The position numbers and the translations under genes are program-made. From Roseiarcus sp963742305 (GTDB lineage Bacteria; Pseudomonadota; Alphaproteobacteria; Rhizobiales; Beijerinckiaceae): a stretch of 64,000 nucleotides of DNA. The stretch spans positions 1 through 64,000 of the forward strand of contig CAVULN010000037.1 of NCBI GenBank assembly GCA_963742305.1. The letters are read 5' to 3'. Below are positions 30,720-39,745 of this stretch, piece after piece. Numbering within the stretch: the stretch's first letter is position 1; the number at the start of each line of letters is the position of its first letter. The notes below the pieces were generated by a model. It saw only the letters and a list, made by a program, of their open reading frames with translations, made no database searches and was not told where the DNA came from.

Positions 30720-31505
30720 CCGGCCATGACCTCCCCGCCCGCGACCACGATCGCCTGCCCGTTTATCGACGCCGCGCCGGGCGAAGCGAGCCATAGCACG
30801 GCGTCGGCGACTTCCTCCGGACGCACGAGGCGCCCTTGCGGATTGGACCTGGCGAGTTCGGCCCTGGCCTCCGCTTGCGACCGGCCGGTCTTCGCGACAA
30901 TCGTCTCGATGGCGCTGCTCGATCAATGGAGTCTCGGTAAAGCCGGGACAAACAGCGTTGACCGTAACGCCGGTCCTGGCGACCTCGAGCGCAAGCGCCC
31001 GCGTAAGCCCGATGAGCCCGTGCTTGGCCGCGCAATAGGCGGCGACATAGGCGTAGCCGGCAAGCCCCGCGGTCGAAGCGATGTTGATGAGCCGCGCGCC
31101 AGCCGCGCGCGCTTTCAGGTCGGGGAGAATTGCGCGCGACACGAGATAAGCGCCGGTCAGATTGACTGCGAGCACGCGCGACCAGAGGGCGGGATCGATC
31201 TTCTCGAACGGCGCGCTCGGCGCTTCGCCCGCATTGTTGACGAGGATGCTGACAGGACCGAAGGCGCCGCGCGCCCTGCCGAGCCCCTCCTCGACGGCGG
31301 CCTCCGAGGTCACGTCGAACCCGTCGACCGCCGCCGCCGAGCCTTCCGGCATTCCGCGCGCGACGGCCTCGAGGGCCGCGCGGCCGCGTCCGGCGAGGCT
31401 GACCCGGGCGCCGGCGCGCGCCAAAGCGAGCGCGGTCGCCGCGCCGATGCCGCCGCCCGCGCCGGTCACCAGCGCGTGATGGCCGTCGAGCGGCTTCACA
31501 GTCAT
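30716..31505 (-). CDS. Short-chain dehydrogenase/reductase, one frameshift
   Basis: An SDR of about 262 residues. TGAGGGIGAATA binds the cofactor, NNAG and the catalytic YCAAK (with Ser upstream in NIASTAGL) are present, and the segment PGFTETPLIE precedes the break. At about 30915 one extra base shifts the frame; the remaining part (ETIVAKTGRSQAEARAEL ... NGQAIVVAGGEVMAG) is intact in the next frame and ends at a TGA overlapping the hydratase ATG. It would oxidise a hydroxyacyl-CoA or reduce a keto intermediate of the pathway. It overlaps the preceding gene by ATGA. Confidence 0.85.
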
Positions 31506-33826
31506 GTCGCTTGAGCTTGCGCGGCGGCGGCCCGGGCGAGGTTGGCCTCATATTGCGCCTTGGCGGTGCGATATTGCTTCGGCCAGGCGATGTCGGCCAC
31601 GCCGATCCTGGCGGCTTCGTGCAGAGTCCAGGCGGCGTCGGCGAGATGCGGGCGGGCGAGCGCGCAGAGATCGGCGCGACCGGCGGCGACGATCGAATTG
31701 ACATGGTCGGCTTCGGAGATCGCGCCGACCGCGATGGTGTCGACATGCGCCTCGTTGCGGATCTGGTCGGAGAACGGCGTCTGGAACATGCGGCCGTAGA
31801 CCGGCTGCTCCGCCTTCGAGACCTGGCCGGACGAACAGTCGACGAGGTCGGCGCCGGCTTCTCCGAACAATTCGGCGAAGAAGGTCGCGTCGTCGGGCGT
31901 GTTTCCTCCCGGCGTCCAGTCGTGGCACGAGAGACGCACCGACATCGGACGCTCCGTGGGCCAGACCGCGCGCACCGCGCGAAAGACCTCGAGCGGGTAA
32001 CGGGCGCGGCTGGCGCGTTCCCCTCCGTATTCGTCATTGCGCACGTTGGAGAGAGGAGAGAGGAAGCTCGAAAGAAGATAGCCATGGGCGCAGTGAAGCT
32101 CGAGCCAGTCGCATCCGGCCGCCGCCGCGCGCCGCGTCGCAGCGACAAAGTCGTCGCGCACCCGGTCCATGTCGGCCCGCGTCATGGCTCTCGGAATCGG
32201 CCCGTTCGGCAGGTAGGACAGCGCGGACGCCGAGATCAAGTCCCATCCGCCGGACTCCAGCGGCTGGTCGATGCCTTCCCAGGCGACCTTGGTCGACCCC
32301 TTGCGCCCCGCGTGGCCGAGCTGGATGCCAGCCTTCGCGTCGCCCACGCCGTGGATGAGATCGACTAGCCGCTTCCACTGCGCCTCCTGCTCGTCGTTCC
32401 ATAAGCCAAGACAGCCCGGCGTGATGCGCGCGTCCGGCGAGACGCAGGTCATTTCGGCGAAGACAAGCCCTGCCCCGCCCATCGCGCGCGCGCCCAGATG
32501 CGCAAGATGGAAGTCGTCGATGAGGCCGTCGGTCGACGAATACATCGCCATCGGCGAAACGATGACGCGGTTCTTGAGCGTCAGTCCGCGCACCCGGTAC
32601 GGGGTCAGCATGGGCGGGGGCGCGCGCTCGTTGTCGTTGACCGCGACCCCGGTCTTGCGGGCGAACCAGCGCTCGTAGCCTTCAAGCCAGGCCTTGTCGC
32701 GCAGACGCAGGTTCTCATGGCTGATCCGCTGCGAGCGGGTCAGCATCGAATAGAAAAATTGCGGCGGCTCGAGCGAGTCGGCATAGCGCCGGCCCACAAC
32801 CTCAAACCATTCCATCGCGTTGCGCGCCGCATTCTGGATCCGCGCCACATCGACGCGGCGAACCTCCTCATAGGCCGAGAGCGCGGCCGGGATCTGCTCA
32901 GCGCCATGGCCGCGCTCGTCAAACTGGCGCGCAAGCTCGATCGCGTCGTCAAAGGCGAGTTTCGTGCCCGAACCGATGGCGAAATGAGCCGTATGGGCCG
33001 CGTCCCCCGCGAGCACGACATGCGAACGCCCGTTGAAGCAGCTCCATCGGGAGCAGATCAGCCGGTTGAAATTGAGCCAGGCCGACCCTCGCAAGTGGCG
33101 CGCGTTGGTCATGAGCTTCGCGCCGTCGAGCGTTTCGGCGAAGACCTTCTCGCAGAAGGCGATCGACTCGTCCTGGCTCATCTTGCCGAGCCCATGCGCC
33201 TCGAACGCCTCTTCGGTGGTTTCGACGATGAAAGTCGAGGTTGAGCGATCGAACTTGTAGATGTGCGCCTGGAACCAGCCGTGCTCGGTCTTGCGGAAGT
33301 CGAAGGTGAACGCGTCGAACGCCTTGGCGGTGCCGAGCCAGATATATCGGTTGGGGCGGACCAGGATCTCGGGCCGGAACTCCTCGGGATATCGTTGCCG
33401 GATCTTCGAATTGAATCCGTCGGACGCGACGATCAGGTCAGCGTCAGGAAACTCGAGGTCGGACTGGACTTCGCGCTCGAAGGCGAGTTCGACGCCGAGC
33501 CTTTCGCAACGGCGCTGGAGGATGTTCAGGAGCTGCTTGCGGCCGATGCCGATAAAGCCGTGACCCGTCGTCGTCTGCCGCGAGCCCTTGAAGATGAGCT
33601 CGATGTCGTCCCAGTGGTTGAACGCGTCCTCGATCTCCTCGGCGCTCTCCGGGTCGGCCGCGCGCATGGCGTTCATCATCGCGTCCGAAAAGACGACGCC
33701 CCAGCCGAACGTGTCATAGGGCTTGTTGCGCTCGATGACGGTGACCGCGTGCTCCGGCCGCGCCTTTTTCATCAGCAACCCGAAATAGAGACCGGCAGGA
33801 CCGCCGCCGATGCAGACGATGCGCAT
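31502..33826 (-). CDS. Fused 2-aminobenzoyl-CoA monooxygenase/reductase (salicylyl-CoA 5-hydroxylase-like)
   Basis: A 774-residue fusion. Residues 1-~395 form a flavin monooxygenase (MRIVCIGGGPAGLYFGLLM, VVLAGDAAHTAHFAIGSG); residues ~410-774 an old-yellow-enzyme domain (NRVIVSPMAMYSSTDGL, QLGHAGRKGS, LELHCAHGYLLSSFLSP, LCALARPHL). This fusion is the hallmark of the aerobic CoA-dependent anthranilate route: hydroxylation and reduction of 2-aminobenzoyl-CoA to a non-aromatic ring. The related salicylyl-CoA 5-hydroxylase has the same build, but the neighbouring 2-aminobenzoate-CoA ligase and kynureninase favour the anthranilate reaction. It is followed by the SDR with an ATGA overlap. Confidence 0.9.
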   Translation of the reverse strand: MRIVCIGGGPAGLYFGLLMKKARPEHAVTVIERNKPYDTFGWGVVFSDAMMNAMRAADPESAEEIEDAFNHWDDIELIFKGSRQTTTGHGFIGIGRKQLLNILQRRCERLGVELAFEREVQSDLEFPDADLIVASDGFNSKIRQRYPEEFRPEILVRPNRYIWLGTAKAFDAFTFDFRKTEHGWFQAHIYKFDRSTSTFIVETTEEAFEAHGLGKMSQDESIAFCEKVFAETLDGAKLMTNARHLRGSAWLNFNRLICSRWSCFNGRSHVVLAGDAAHTAHFAIGSGTKLAFDDAIELARQFDERGHGAEQIPAALSAYEEVRRVDVARIQNAARNAMEWFEVVGRRYADSLEPPQFFYSMLTRSQRISHENLRLRDKAWLEGYERWFARKTGVAVNDNERAPPPMLTPYRVRGLTLKNRVIVSPMAMYSSTDGLIDDFHLAHLGARAMGGAGLVFAEMTCVSPDARITPGCLGLWNDEQEAQWKRLVDLIHGVGDAKAGIQLGHAGRKGSTKVAWEGIDQPLESGGWDLISASALSYLPNGPIPRAMTRADMDRVRDDFVAATRRAAAAGCDWLELHCAHGYLLSSFLSPLSNVRNDEYGGERASRARYPLEVFRAVRAVWPTERPMSVRLSCHDWTPGGNTPDDATFFAELFGEAGADLVDCSSGQVSKAEQPVYGRMFQTPFSDQIRNEAHVDTIAVGAISEADHVNSIVAAGRADLCALARPHLADAAWTLHEAARIGVADIAWPKQYRTAKAQYEANLARAAAAQAQAT

Positions 33827-33846
33827 GATTCACGCCTCCCGCGCCT

Positions 33847-35418
33847 TTATCCCGCCAGCATCTTCGCCAGCATATAGCCGGAGCCGGCGCCTGTCCCCGC
33901 GCCTGGCCAGGTCGCCGCGCCGCAGAGGTAGAGCCGCCGCACAGGCGTCGCGTAGCGAGAATAGCCCGCAACCGGCCGGAAGAAGAAGTTCTGGTCGAGA
34001 TGGTGGCTCCCGGTCAGGTTGTCGCCGCCGATCAGGCAAGGGTTCTCGCGCTCGAGATCGAGCGGCGACCATACCGCACGCGCCAGGATCTTGCCCCTGA
34101 GGCCCGGCGCGTATGTCTCCAGACAATCGAGCACGCGCTCCGCATAGGGCTCCTTGGCGGCGTCCCATGAGGCCGCCGAAATGCGGCCGAGCGCGTCGCC
34201 TGCGATCTCCGCGGGCAAGACCCGCACCTGAATCCACAACACATGCCTGTCCGGCGGCGCCCGCCTGGGGTCGATCGCGGTCGGCTGGCCGACGACCAGC
34301 GCCGGCTCGCCTGGAAGGAGCCCAGCCGCGGCCTCGGCGAAGGCTCGGCTCATCATCGCAAGGTCGGGCGCGACATGGACATAGGCGAAGCGCTTTAGCT
34401 CCTCTCCGGCGAGCCAATCGGGCAGAGACGTGAGCGCGAGGTGGATCATCATCGTGCCGGGGCCTGAGCGGATGCGGGCGACCTTCTCATCGAACGCCTT
34501 GCGCTGCGGGTCGGCATCCATGAGCCGGCCGAAGACGATCCGCGGATCGAGGTTCGCAATGACCGCCTTCTTCGCCGCGATCCGCGTCCCGTCCTCAAGC
34601 TTGACCCCCGTCGCGCCGCTTGCGTCGGTATCGATCCTGGCGACCGGCGACTTCAGCCTGATCTCACCGCCCTTCGCCTCGATGAGCGCGGTCATCGCCC
34701 GGATGATAACGTCGGCCCCGCCCGCGCCGATGACCATACCGAAGGCCTGGGTTCCCATCGACTCGAGATAGGGGAAAAGCGCGCCGCCAGCGACGTCGGG
34801 CGGAAAATCGAGATGCATGCCCCAGGCCACCATCATCGCCTTGACTTTCGCCGACTCGAAATGCTCGTCCAGGAAGTCGCGTGGGCTCGCGAGCAGGAGA
34901 CGTCCAAGATCGAGGAGCCATGCGAGGCCCTTGGCGCGCCATGCCGACCACACCACCCGCGCGGCGGCGAAAGAGGGCATCGGCGAACCAAGCAGGCCGA
35001 AGATGTGCGGCGCGTCCTCGCCGAAGCGGCCGAGCATCGCCCGCCATGCCGCGGCGTCCTTCGCCGAGACCGCCGCGATGGCGCTGACCGTCTTCTCGAT
35101 GTCCTTGCTGACGCCAAGAAACGTATTGTCGCGAAAGACGCTCGCGAAACAATCGGCGGCGGGCGCGAAGCCAAGGCCATGCGCGGCGAGCGCATCCTTG
35201 TGGGCGGCGAAGAACGGCGAGCCAGCGAACATCGAGATGTTCATCGCGCAGAGGTCGTGGCGGAAGCCGGGCAAGGTGATCTCGCGGGTCTTGACCGCGC
35301 CGCCCGGCTCGGGAGCCTGCTCGACCACCGCGACCGACCAACCGCGCTCAAGGAGATGGATCGCGGCGGCGAGGCCGTTGTGGCCAGCGCCGACGACGAC
35401 GGCGTCGAATGCGTCCAT
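33847..35418 (-). CDS. Phytoene-desaturase-like FAD oxidoreductase (COG1233), paralogue 1
   Basis: A 523-residue flavoprotein. The N-terminus FDAVVVGAGHNGLAAAIHLL is a GxGxxG dinucleotide site followed by EQAPEPGGAVKTREI, as in carotenoid desaturases and related amine oxidases; the C-terminal FAD contact is LYLCGAATWPGAGTGAGSGYML. It is the first gene of the 2-aminobenzoyl-CoA operon, 20 bases before the monooxygenase/reductase. No carotenoid genes are near, so a role in oxidising an alicyclic or amino intermediate of this pathway is more likely (inference). A related protein is encoded divergently 217 bases away. Confidence 0.8.
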   Translation of the reverse strand: MDAFDAVVVGAGHNGLAAAIHLLERGWSVAVVEQAPEPGGAVKTREITLPGFRHDLCAMNISMFAGSPFFAAHKDALAAHGLGFAPAADCFASVFRDNTFLGVSKDIEKTVSAIAAVSAKDAAAWRAMLGRFGEDAPHIFGLLGSPMPSFAAARVVWSAWRAKGLAWLLDLGRLLLASPRDFLDEHFESAKVKAMMVAWGMHLDFPPDVAGGALFPYLESMGTQAFGMVIGAGGADVIIRAMTALIEAKGGEIRLKSPVARIDTDASGATGVKLEDGTRIAAKKAVIANLDPRIVFGRLMDADPQRKAFDEKVARIRSGPGTMMIHLALTSLPDWLAGEELKRFAYVHVAPDLAMMSRAFAEAAAGLLPGEPALVVGQPTAIDPRRAPPDRHVLWIQVRVLPAEIAGDALGRISAASWDAAKEPYAERVLDCLETYAPGLRGKILARAVWSPLDLERENPCLIGGDNLTGSHHLDQNFFFRPVAGYSRYATPVRRLYLCGAATWPGAGTGAGSGYMLAKMLAG

Positions 35419-35635
35419 CCCGCGCTTTCATCTCCCAATAGCAACGGCCTGCATATATCCGCCGCCAGCGGCGCAAAGCTTAGGTCCAACCCCTGCCTTG
35501 CGCAATGCTTGGGCCTGCGCCAGAAAGCGCCCCGCGAGCGATGTCCGGCCCGCCGCCAGCGGTTGCTTGCATACGCATATTCCCGGGCTATGGTGGCCTC
35601 GCGCAACGGCGCAAGCTCGCTCGCGGGAACGGGAC
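35419..35635. promoter_or_regulatory. Divergent promoter region between the two flavoprotein genes
   Basis: A 217-base gap between the divergent starts. It contains TTGCATACGCATATT at 35567-35581, which recurs with only the two central bases changed at 39500-39514 in front of iorA. It must hold the promoters of the degradative operon and of the second flavoprotein. Confidence 0.55.
35567..35581. promoter_or_regulatory. Candidate operator TTGCAT-N2-GCATATT, site 1
   Basis: TTGCATACGCATATT. Thirteen of fifteen bases match the site at 39500-39514. It lies about 55 bases before the start of the second flavoprotein gene. The MarR-type regulator of this cluster is the natural candidate binder, but this is inference. 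Confidence 0.45.
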
Positions 35636-37222
35636 ATGGCGGACTACGACTATGTGCTGGTCGGGGGCGGCCTGAACGCGCTGGTCGCCGCCGCAATGCT
35701 CGGCAAGAAGCGACGGACGACGCTCGTGCTCGACCGCAACGCGGCGATCGGCGGCTGCCTGCGCACCGAAGCGATAACCGCCCCCGGCTTCGTCCATGAC
35801 GTCATGGCGACGACGCTGGTGCTGTTCCGCACCTCGCCCGCGTATCAGGCGCTGGGCAAGGACCTCGAGGCGCGCGGCTTCGCCTTCGCCGACACGAATC
35901 TGCCGACCGGCGTGCTTCGGCCGGACGGATCGAGCGTCATCTTCTCGATGGACCGCGCGCGCAACGTCAAGACATTCGACGCGCTCGCCGAGGGCGACGG
36001 GAGCGCCTTCGCGGCCGAGACAGACGCGCTCGGGGCGGATGCTCCGTTCCTCTTCGCGCTGCTGGGCGGCTCCCTCTGGTCATGGGGAACGGCCCGGACA
36101 ATCATGCGTCAGGCCTGGCGCCGCGGTCCACGAGGCCTCGCGGCGTGGTTCGGAGAAGCGCTTGCGCCCGCGCGCGGCTATCTCGAGGCGACTTACAAAT
36201 CGGACGCGGTTCGCGCGCTCTGGGCGCCATGGGTGCTGCATGCGGGCCTTGGACCGGAGAGCGCCTATTCGGCGGCGATGGCGAAAGTGATCGCCTTCGC
36301 CATCGAGGCCGCGGGCTGCCCGATCGCGGTCGGCGGCGCGAAGACGCTGCTCCAGGCGTTCGAGCGGCTGATCGCCGACCAGGGCGGCGCGGCGCGGATC
36401 AACGCGGACGTCGTGCGCATCGTCCCGGGCGAAGGAGCGCGCGCGGCGGGGGTCGAGCTTGCAAGCGGGGAGACGATCACGGCGGCCAGAGGCGTGATCT
36501 GCTCCACCACGCCCGAGCAGCTTTACACGAAGCTGCTCAAGGATTGGCCGATCGCGGCGCCTCCCGACATCCGGCTCGGCCTCAAGACCTACCGGCACGG
36601 CAAGGGCGACATGCAGATCCATTACGCGCTCAAAGGGCCGCCCCGCTGGCGGGGCGACCCGGACCTCGCCAAGGTCGCGCTCTTGCACCTGACGAGCGGA
36701 CTGGACGGCGTATCCCGCGCGGCGAACGAGGCCGAACGCGGCCTCCTTCCGGCGGAGCCGACCATCTGCGTCGGCCAGCCGACCGCGCTCGATCCGAGCC
36801 GGGCGCCGCCGGGCGCAGCGGTCCTTTGGCTACAAATGCCGGAGGCGCCCCGCTTCGTGAAGGGCGACGCCGCGGGCGAGATCGAAGCGCCCGCCGACGG
36901 CCGCTGGACTGACGCGCTACGCGAATCCTACGCCGACCGGATCGAGCGACGCCTCGCCGCCCATATCGGGAACTGGTCCGAGATCAAGCTCGCTCGCCGC
37001 GCCTATTCGCCCGCTGACCTCGAATCGATGAACATCAATCTCGTTGGAGGCGATCCTTACGGCGGCGCCTGCGCGCTCGACCAGTTCTTCCTCTGGCGCC
37101 CGTTCAAGGGAACCGTCAATCACCGCACCTTCGTTCCCAACGTCTACCACATCGGCGCTTCGACCCATCCGGGCCCTGGCCTCGGCGGTGTCTCCGGCTT
37201 CCTTCTCGCTTCGTCGCTTTGA
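35636..37222 (+). CDS. Phytoene-desaturase-like FAD oxidoreductase (COG1233), paralogue 2
   Basis: A 528-residue flavoprotein related to the one encoded divergently at 33847-35418. N-terminal YDYVLVGGGLNALVAAAML is the FAD dinucleotide site, followed by DRNAAIGGCLRTEAI; the C-terminus has YHIGASTHPGPGLGGVSGFL. Both share the segment (L/T)VGQPTA(I/L)DP(R/S)RAPP. The frame stays open far upstream, but the ATG at 35636 opens directly on the Rossmann motif. It converges on iorA, with a REP-like element between. Substrate unknown. Confidence 0.8.
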   Translation: MADYDYVLVGGGLNALVAAAMLGKKRRTTLVLDRNAAIGGCLRTEAITAPGFVHDVMATTLVLFRTSPAYQALGKDLEARGFAFADTNLPTGVLRPDGSSVIFSMDRARNVKTFDALAEGDGSAFAAETDALGADAPFLFALLGGSLWSWGTARTIMRQAWRRGPRGLAAWFGEALAPARGYLEATYKSDAVRALWAPWVLHAGLGPESAYSAAMAKVIAFAIEAAGCPIAVGGAKTLLQAFERLIADQGGAARINADVVRIVPGEGARAAGVELASGETITAARGVICSTTPEQLYTKLLKDWPIAAPPDIRLGLKTYRHGKGDMQIHYALKGPPRWRGDPDLAKVALLHLTSGLDGVSRAANEAERGLLPAEPTICVGQPTALDPSRAPPGAAVLWLQMPEAPRFVKGDAAGEIEAPADGRWTDALRESYADRIERRLAAHIGNWSEIKLARRAYSPADLESMNINLVGGDPYGGACALDQFFLWRPFKGTVNHRTFVPNVYHIGASTHPGPGLGGVSGFLLASSL

Positions 37223-37243
37223 GGGGATCGCGTCGGCCTGCGC

Positions 37244-37295
37244 TGTAGACGCGGTCGCTGACCGCGTCAGTCGCGCTCACCGAGCGCGGCTACAA
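37244..37295. repeat. REP-like palindromic intergenic element, copy B
   Basis: TGTAGACGCGGTCGCTGACC at one end and CGAGCGCGGCTACAA at the other. It lies between the convergent ends of the second flavoprotein gene and iorA, where such a structure could also stop transcription from both sides. Confidence 0.6.
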
Positions 37296-37321
37296 TCGCG
37301 TCAACCCAAGCGCAATCTGCC

Positions 37322-39472
37322 TTACACAAACGCGATCCGGCGGGCTTCGCGGCGCCGCTGCAGCCAACCGATGACGCGCGTGCGCAGCGCGGCGAGCGCC
37401 CTGTCCCAGCGGGTCGCATTGAAGATCCGCTCGGTGCGGTAGAAGGACGGACAGAGGATCGCGGCCTCCGCGACCTCGCCGCAATTGCCGCAACCGACGC
37501 AGGAATTGTCGACCGCCGCGACCGGATCGTCCTTGAGCGGATCGTCGGTGTGCTTGAGCGAGAGCGACGGGCACCCCGAGAGGCGGATGCAGGCGTGGTC
37601 GCCCGAGCAGATGGCCTCGTCGACGCCGAAGCGCTCCTTCACCACGCGCTCGCCCGCCGCGACCCGCTTTGAGAACAGAGGCCGCACGCGGCGCTGCTTG
37701 TTGAGCATGCATTCGGACGAAGCGACGATGATCTTCGGTCCTTCGGTCTTGGTCGTCAACGCCTCTCGCAGCGTATCCCGCATCTTGGCGACGTCGTAGG
37801 TGCGGTCGATCTGCCTGACCCAGGTCGCGCCGACGCCCTTGACCGCATCGACGATCGTGTTGTTCGTCTTGCGGCGCGGGGTGATCGCGCGCGACGAGGG
37901 AATGTCCTGCCCTCCGGTCGCGGCGGAATAGAAGTTGTCGACGATCAGCGTGACCCCGTCCTGCTTGTTGAAGACGGCGTTGCCGATCGAAGTGGCGAGG
38001 CCGTTGTGCCAGAACCCGCCGTCGCCCATGACCGAAAGCACGCGCTTCTTGGCCTTGACGTTGAACGCGGAGGCCGAGGCGGGTCCAAGGCCGTAACCCA
38101 TCGTGGTCGCGCCGATGTTGAACGGCGGCAGGATCGAGAAGAGATGGCAACCGATGTCGGCCGAGACGTGATGAGGTCCGAGCTCGTTCTCGACCAGCTT
38201 CAGGGCGGCGAAGATCGGGCGCTCCGGGCAGCCGATGCAAAAGCCGGGCGGCCGGGGCGGCACCGCCTTCATGAGGGCCTTGACCTTCTCGTGGGCGAGA
38301 ATGGGCGCGGGATCGGGGACAGGCGGCTGATTGCGCAAAAGCTCGGGCGCGTGGGCCGCAAGAAAGGCGCGCATTCCCTTGACCATCGCCTGGGCGGTAT
38401 ACTCGCCGCCCATCGGGAGCACGTCCTTGCCGGCGACCTTCGTCTGCATGTCGCGACGGCGCAGAAGCGTGTTCAGCGCCTGCTCGAGATAATCGGGCGC
38501 GCCTTCCTCCACCATCAGAACCGCCGACTTGCCGCGGCAGAACGCGGCGATCTCGTCCTCGACGATCGGATAGGCGACATTGAGGACGTGGATCGGGACC
38601 GAGGATTCCCCATAGACGTCGGCCAGGCCCAATTGCTGAAGCGCCCGCAACGTCCCGTTGAAGAGGCCGCCGAGGGTGACGATTCCGACCGGACCTTCCT
38701 GGGGGCCGAAGAATTCGTTGAGCTTGCGCGCCTTGATGAATTCGATCGCAGCCGGCCAGCGCTTCTCGAGCTTCTCCTTCTCCTGCATGAACGAAGCGGG
38801 CGGAAGCACGATGCGGCTGACGTCCCGCGACGGATTCTCCAGCGCCTCACGCAGCGCGAAGGCGGGCTTCCTGTTGTCCTTGGCGACGAATTGCCCGTGC
38901 ACGTGGCAGGTGCGGATGCGCACTTCGAGCATGACCGGCGAGTTCGACGCCTCCGACAGTTCGAAGCCCTCCTCGACCATGCGCACCAGCGTCGGCAGAT
39001 CGGGGCGCGGATCGAGAAGCCAGATCTGCGACTTCATCGCATAGGCGTGGCTGCGCTCCTGCATGATCGAGGAGCCCTCGCCATAATCCTCGCCGATGAT
39101 GATCAGCGCGCCGCCGACGACGCCGGCCGACGAGAGGTTCGAGAGCGCATCGGCCGCGACGTTGGTGCCCGCGGTCGACTTCCAGGTGACGGCGCCGCGC
39201 ACGGGATACATGACGGACGCCGAAAGGGTGGCCGCCGCCGCGGCTTCCGATGCCGACGTTTCGAAATGGACGCCAAGCTCGCCCATGACGTCCTGAGCGT
39301 CCGCGAGCACGTCCATGAGGTGCGAGATCGGCGCGCCCTGATAGCCCGCGACGTAGGAGACGCCGGACTGCAGCAGCGCCTTGGTGATCGCGAGAATGCC
39401 TTCGCCGCGGAAGGTTTCGCCGGCGTGAAGCCGGAGGTCCCGGACTTCGCGCTCGAAGGACCTCTCCGCCAT
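37322..39472 (-). CDS. iorA: Indolepyruvate ferredoxin oxidoreductase, alpha subunit
   Basis: A 716-residue thiamine-diphosphate enzyme subunit that oxidises aryl pyruvates (from Trp, Phe, Tyr) to aryl-acetyl-CoA with ferredoxin. Seen: N-terminal pyrimidine-binding part (GVSYVAGYQGAPISHLMD, ETSASEAAAAATLSA), PGFCIGCPERPIFAAL, the TPP motif VMGDGGFWHNGLATSIGNAV, and a C-terminal iron-sulfur segment with CSGDHACIRLSGCP and CVGCGNCGEVAEAAILCP. The beta subunit is not seen in this window and must be encoded elsewhere if the enzyme is a heterodimer. Its promoter side carries the recurrent 15-bp element. It is divergent from the Dpp-type importer. Confidence 0.9.
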   Translation of the reverse strand: MAERSFEREVRDLRLHAGETFRGEGILAITKALLQSGVSYVAGYQGAPISHLMDVLADAQDVMGELGVHFETSASEAAAAATLSASVMYPVRGAVTWKSTAGTNVAADALSNLSSAGVVGGALIIIGEDYGEGSSIMQERSHAYAMKSQIWLLDPRPDLPTLVRMVEEGFELSEASNSPVMLEVRIRTCHVHGQFVAKDNRKPAFALREALENPSRDVSRIVLPPASFMQEKEKLEKRWPAAIEFIKARKLNEFFGPQEGPVGIVTLGGLFNGTLRALQQLGLADVYGESSVPIHVLNVAYPIVEDEIAAFCRGKSAVLMVEEGAPDYLEQALNTLLRRRDMQTKVAGKDVLPMGGEYTAQAMVKGMRAFLAAHAPELLRNQPPVPDPAPILAHEKVKALMKAVPPRPPGFCIGCPERPIFAALKLVENELGPHHVSADIGCHLFSILPPFNIGATTMGYGLGPASASAFNVKAKKRVLSVMGDGGFWHNGLATSIGNAVFNKQDGVTLIVDNFYSAATGGQDIPSSRAITPRRKTNNTIVDAVKGVGATWVRQIDRTYDVAKMRDTLREALTTKTEGPKIIVASSECMLNKQRRVRPLFSKRVAAGERVVKERFGVDEAICSGDHACIRLSGCPSLSLKHTDDPLKDDPVAAVDNSCVGCGNCGEVAEAAILCPSFYRTERIFNATRWDRALAALRTRVIGWLQRRREARRIAFV

Positions 39473-39499
39473 CGGCTCGCTCCCGGGTCAGGAATTTAT

Positions 39500-39514
39500 T
39501 TGCATGAGCATATT
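39500..39514. promoter_or_regulatory. Candidate operator TTGCAT-N2-GCATATT, site 2
   Basis: TTGCATGAGCATATT lies 28 bases upstream of the iorA start, in an AT-rich stretch. It matches site 1 at 35567 except for the two central bases. Confidence 0.45.
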
Positions 39515-39745
39515 TAGCGCGTCATCCGGTGTCAACGACGGAGCCCTCGCTTTCGGAAAAGGCGAGAGCGAGCTAACGAATTGCACAGACGGATATAAAT
39601 TCCGCCCCATACAGTTGCGACGCGACGCCTTGCTTCGCCAATTCCACTTTGCTAGCCTTTGGATTAACAGTCGGCATGAGAGTGGCGCGCAATTTGCACC
39701 ACCGCAGGCATGGGACCGACTGGCTGGATCATTGGGAGGTCATGC

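Noticed and set aside
34817..35635. N-terminal extension of the second flavoprotein frame
   Set aside because: It runs antisense through the first flavoprotein and has no domain; the Rossmann motif begins at the ATG at 35636.
38006..39517. A 503-codon forward frame
   Set aside because: Antisense to iorA, whose motifs are complete; composition is that of a shadow frame.
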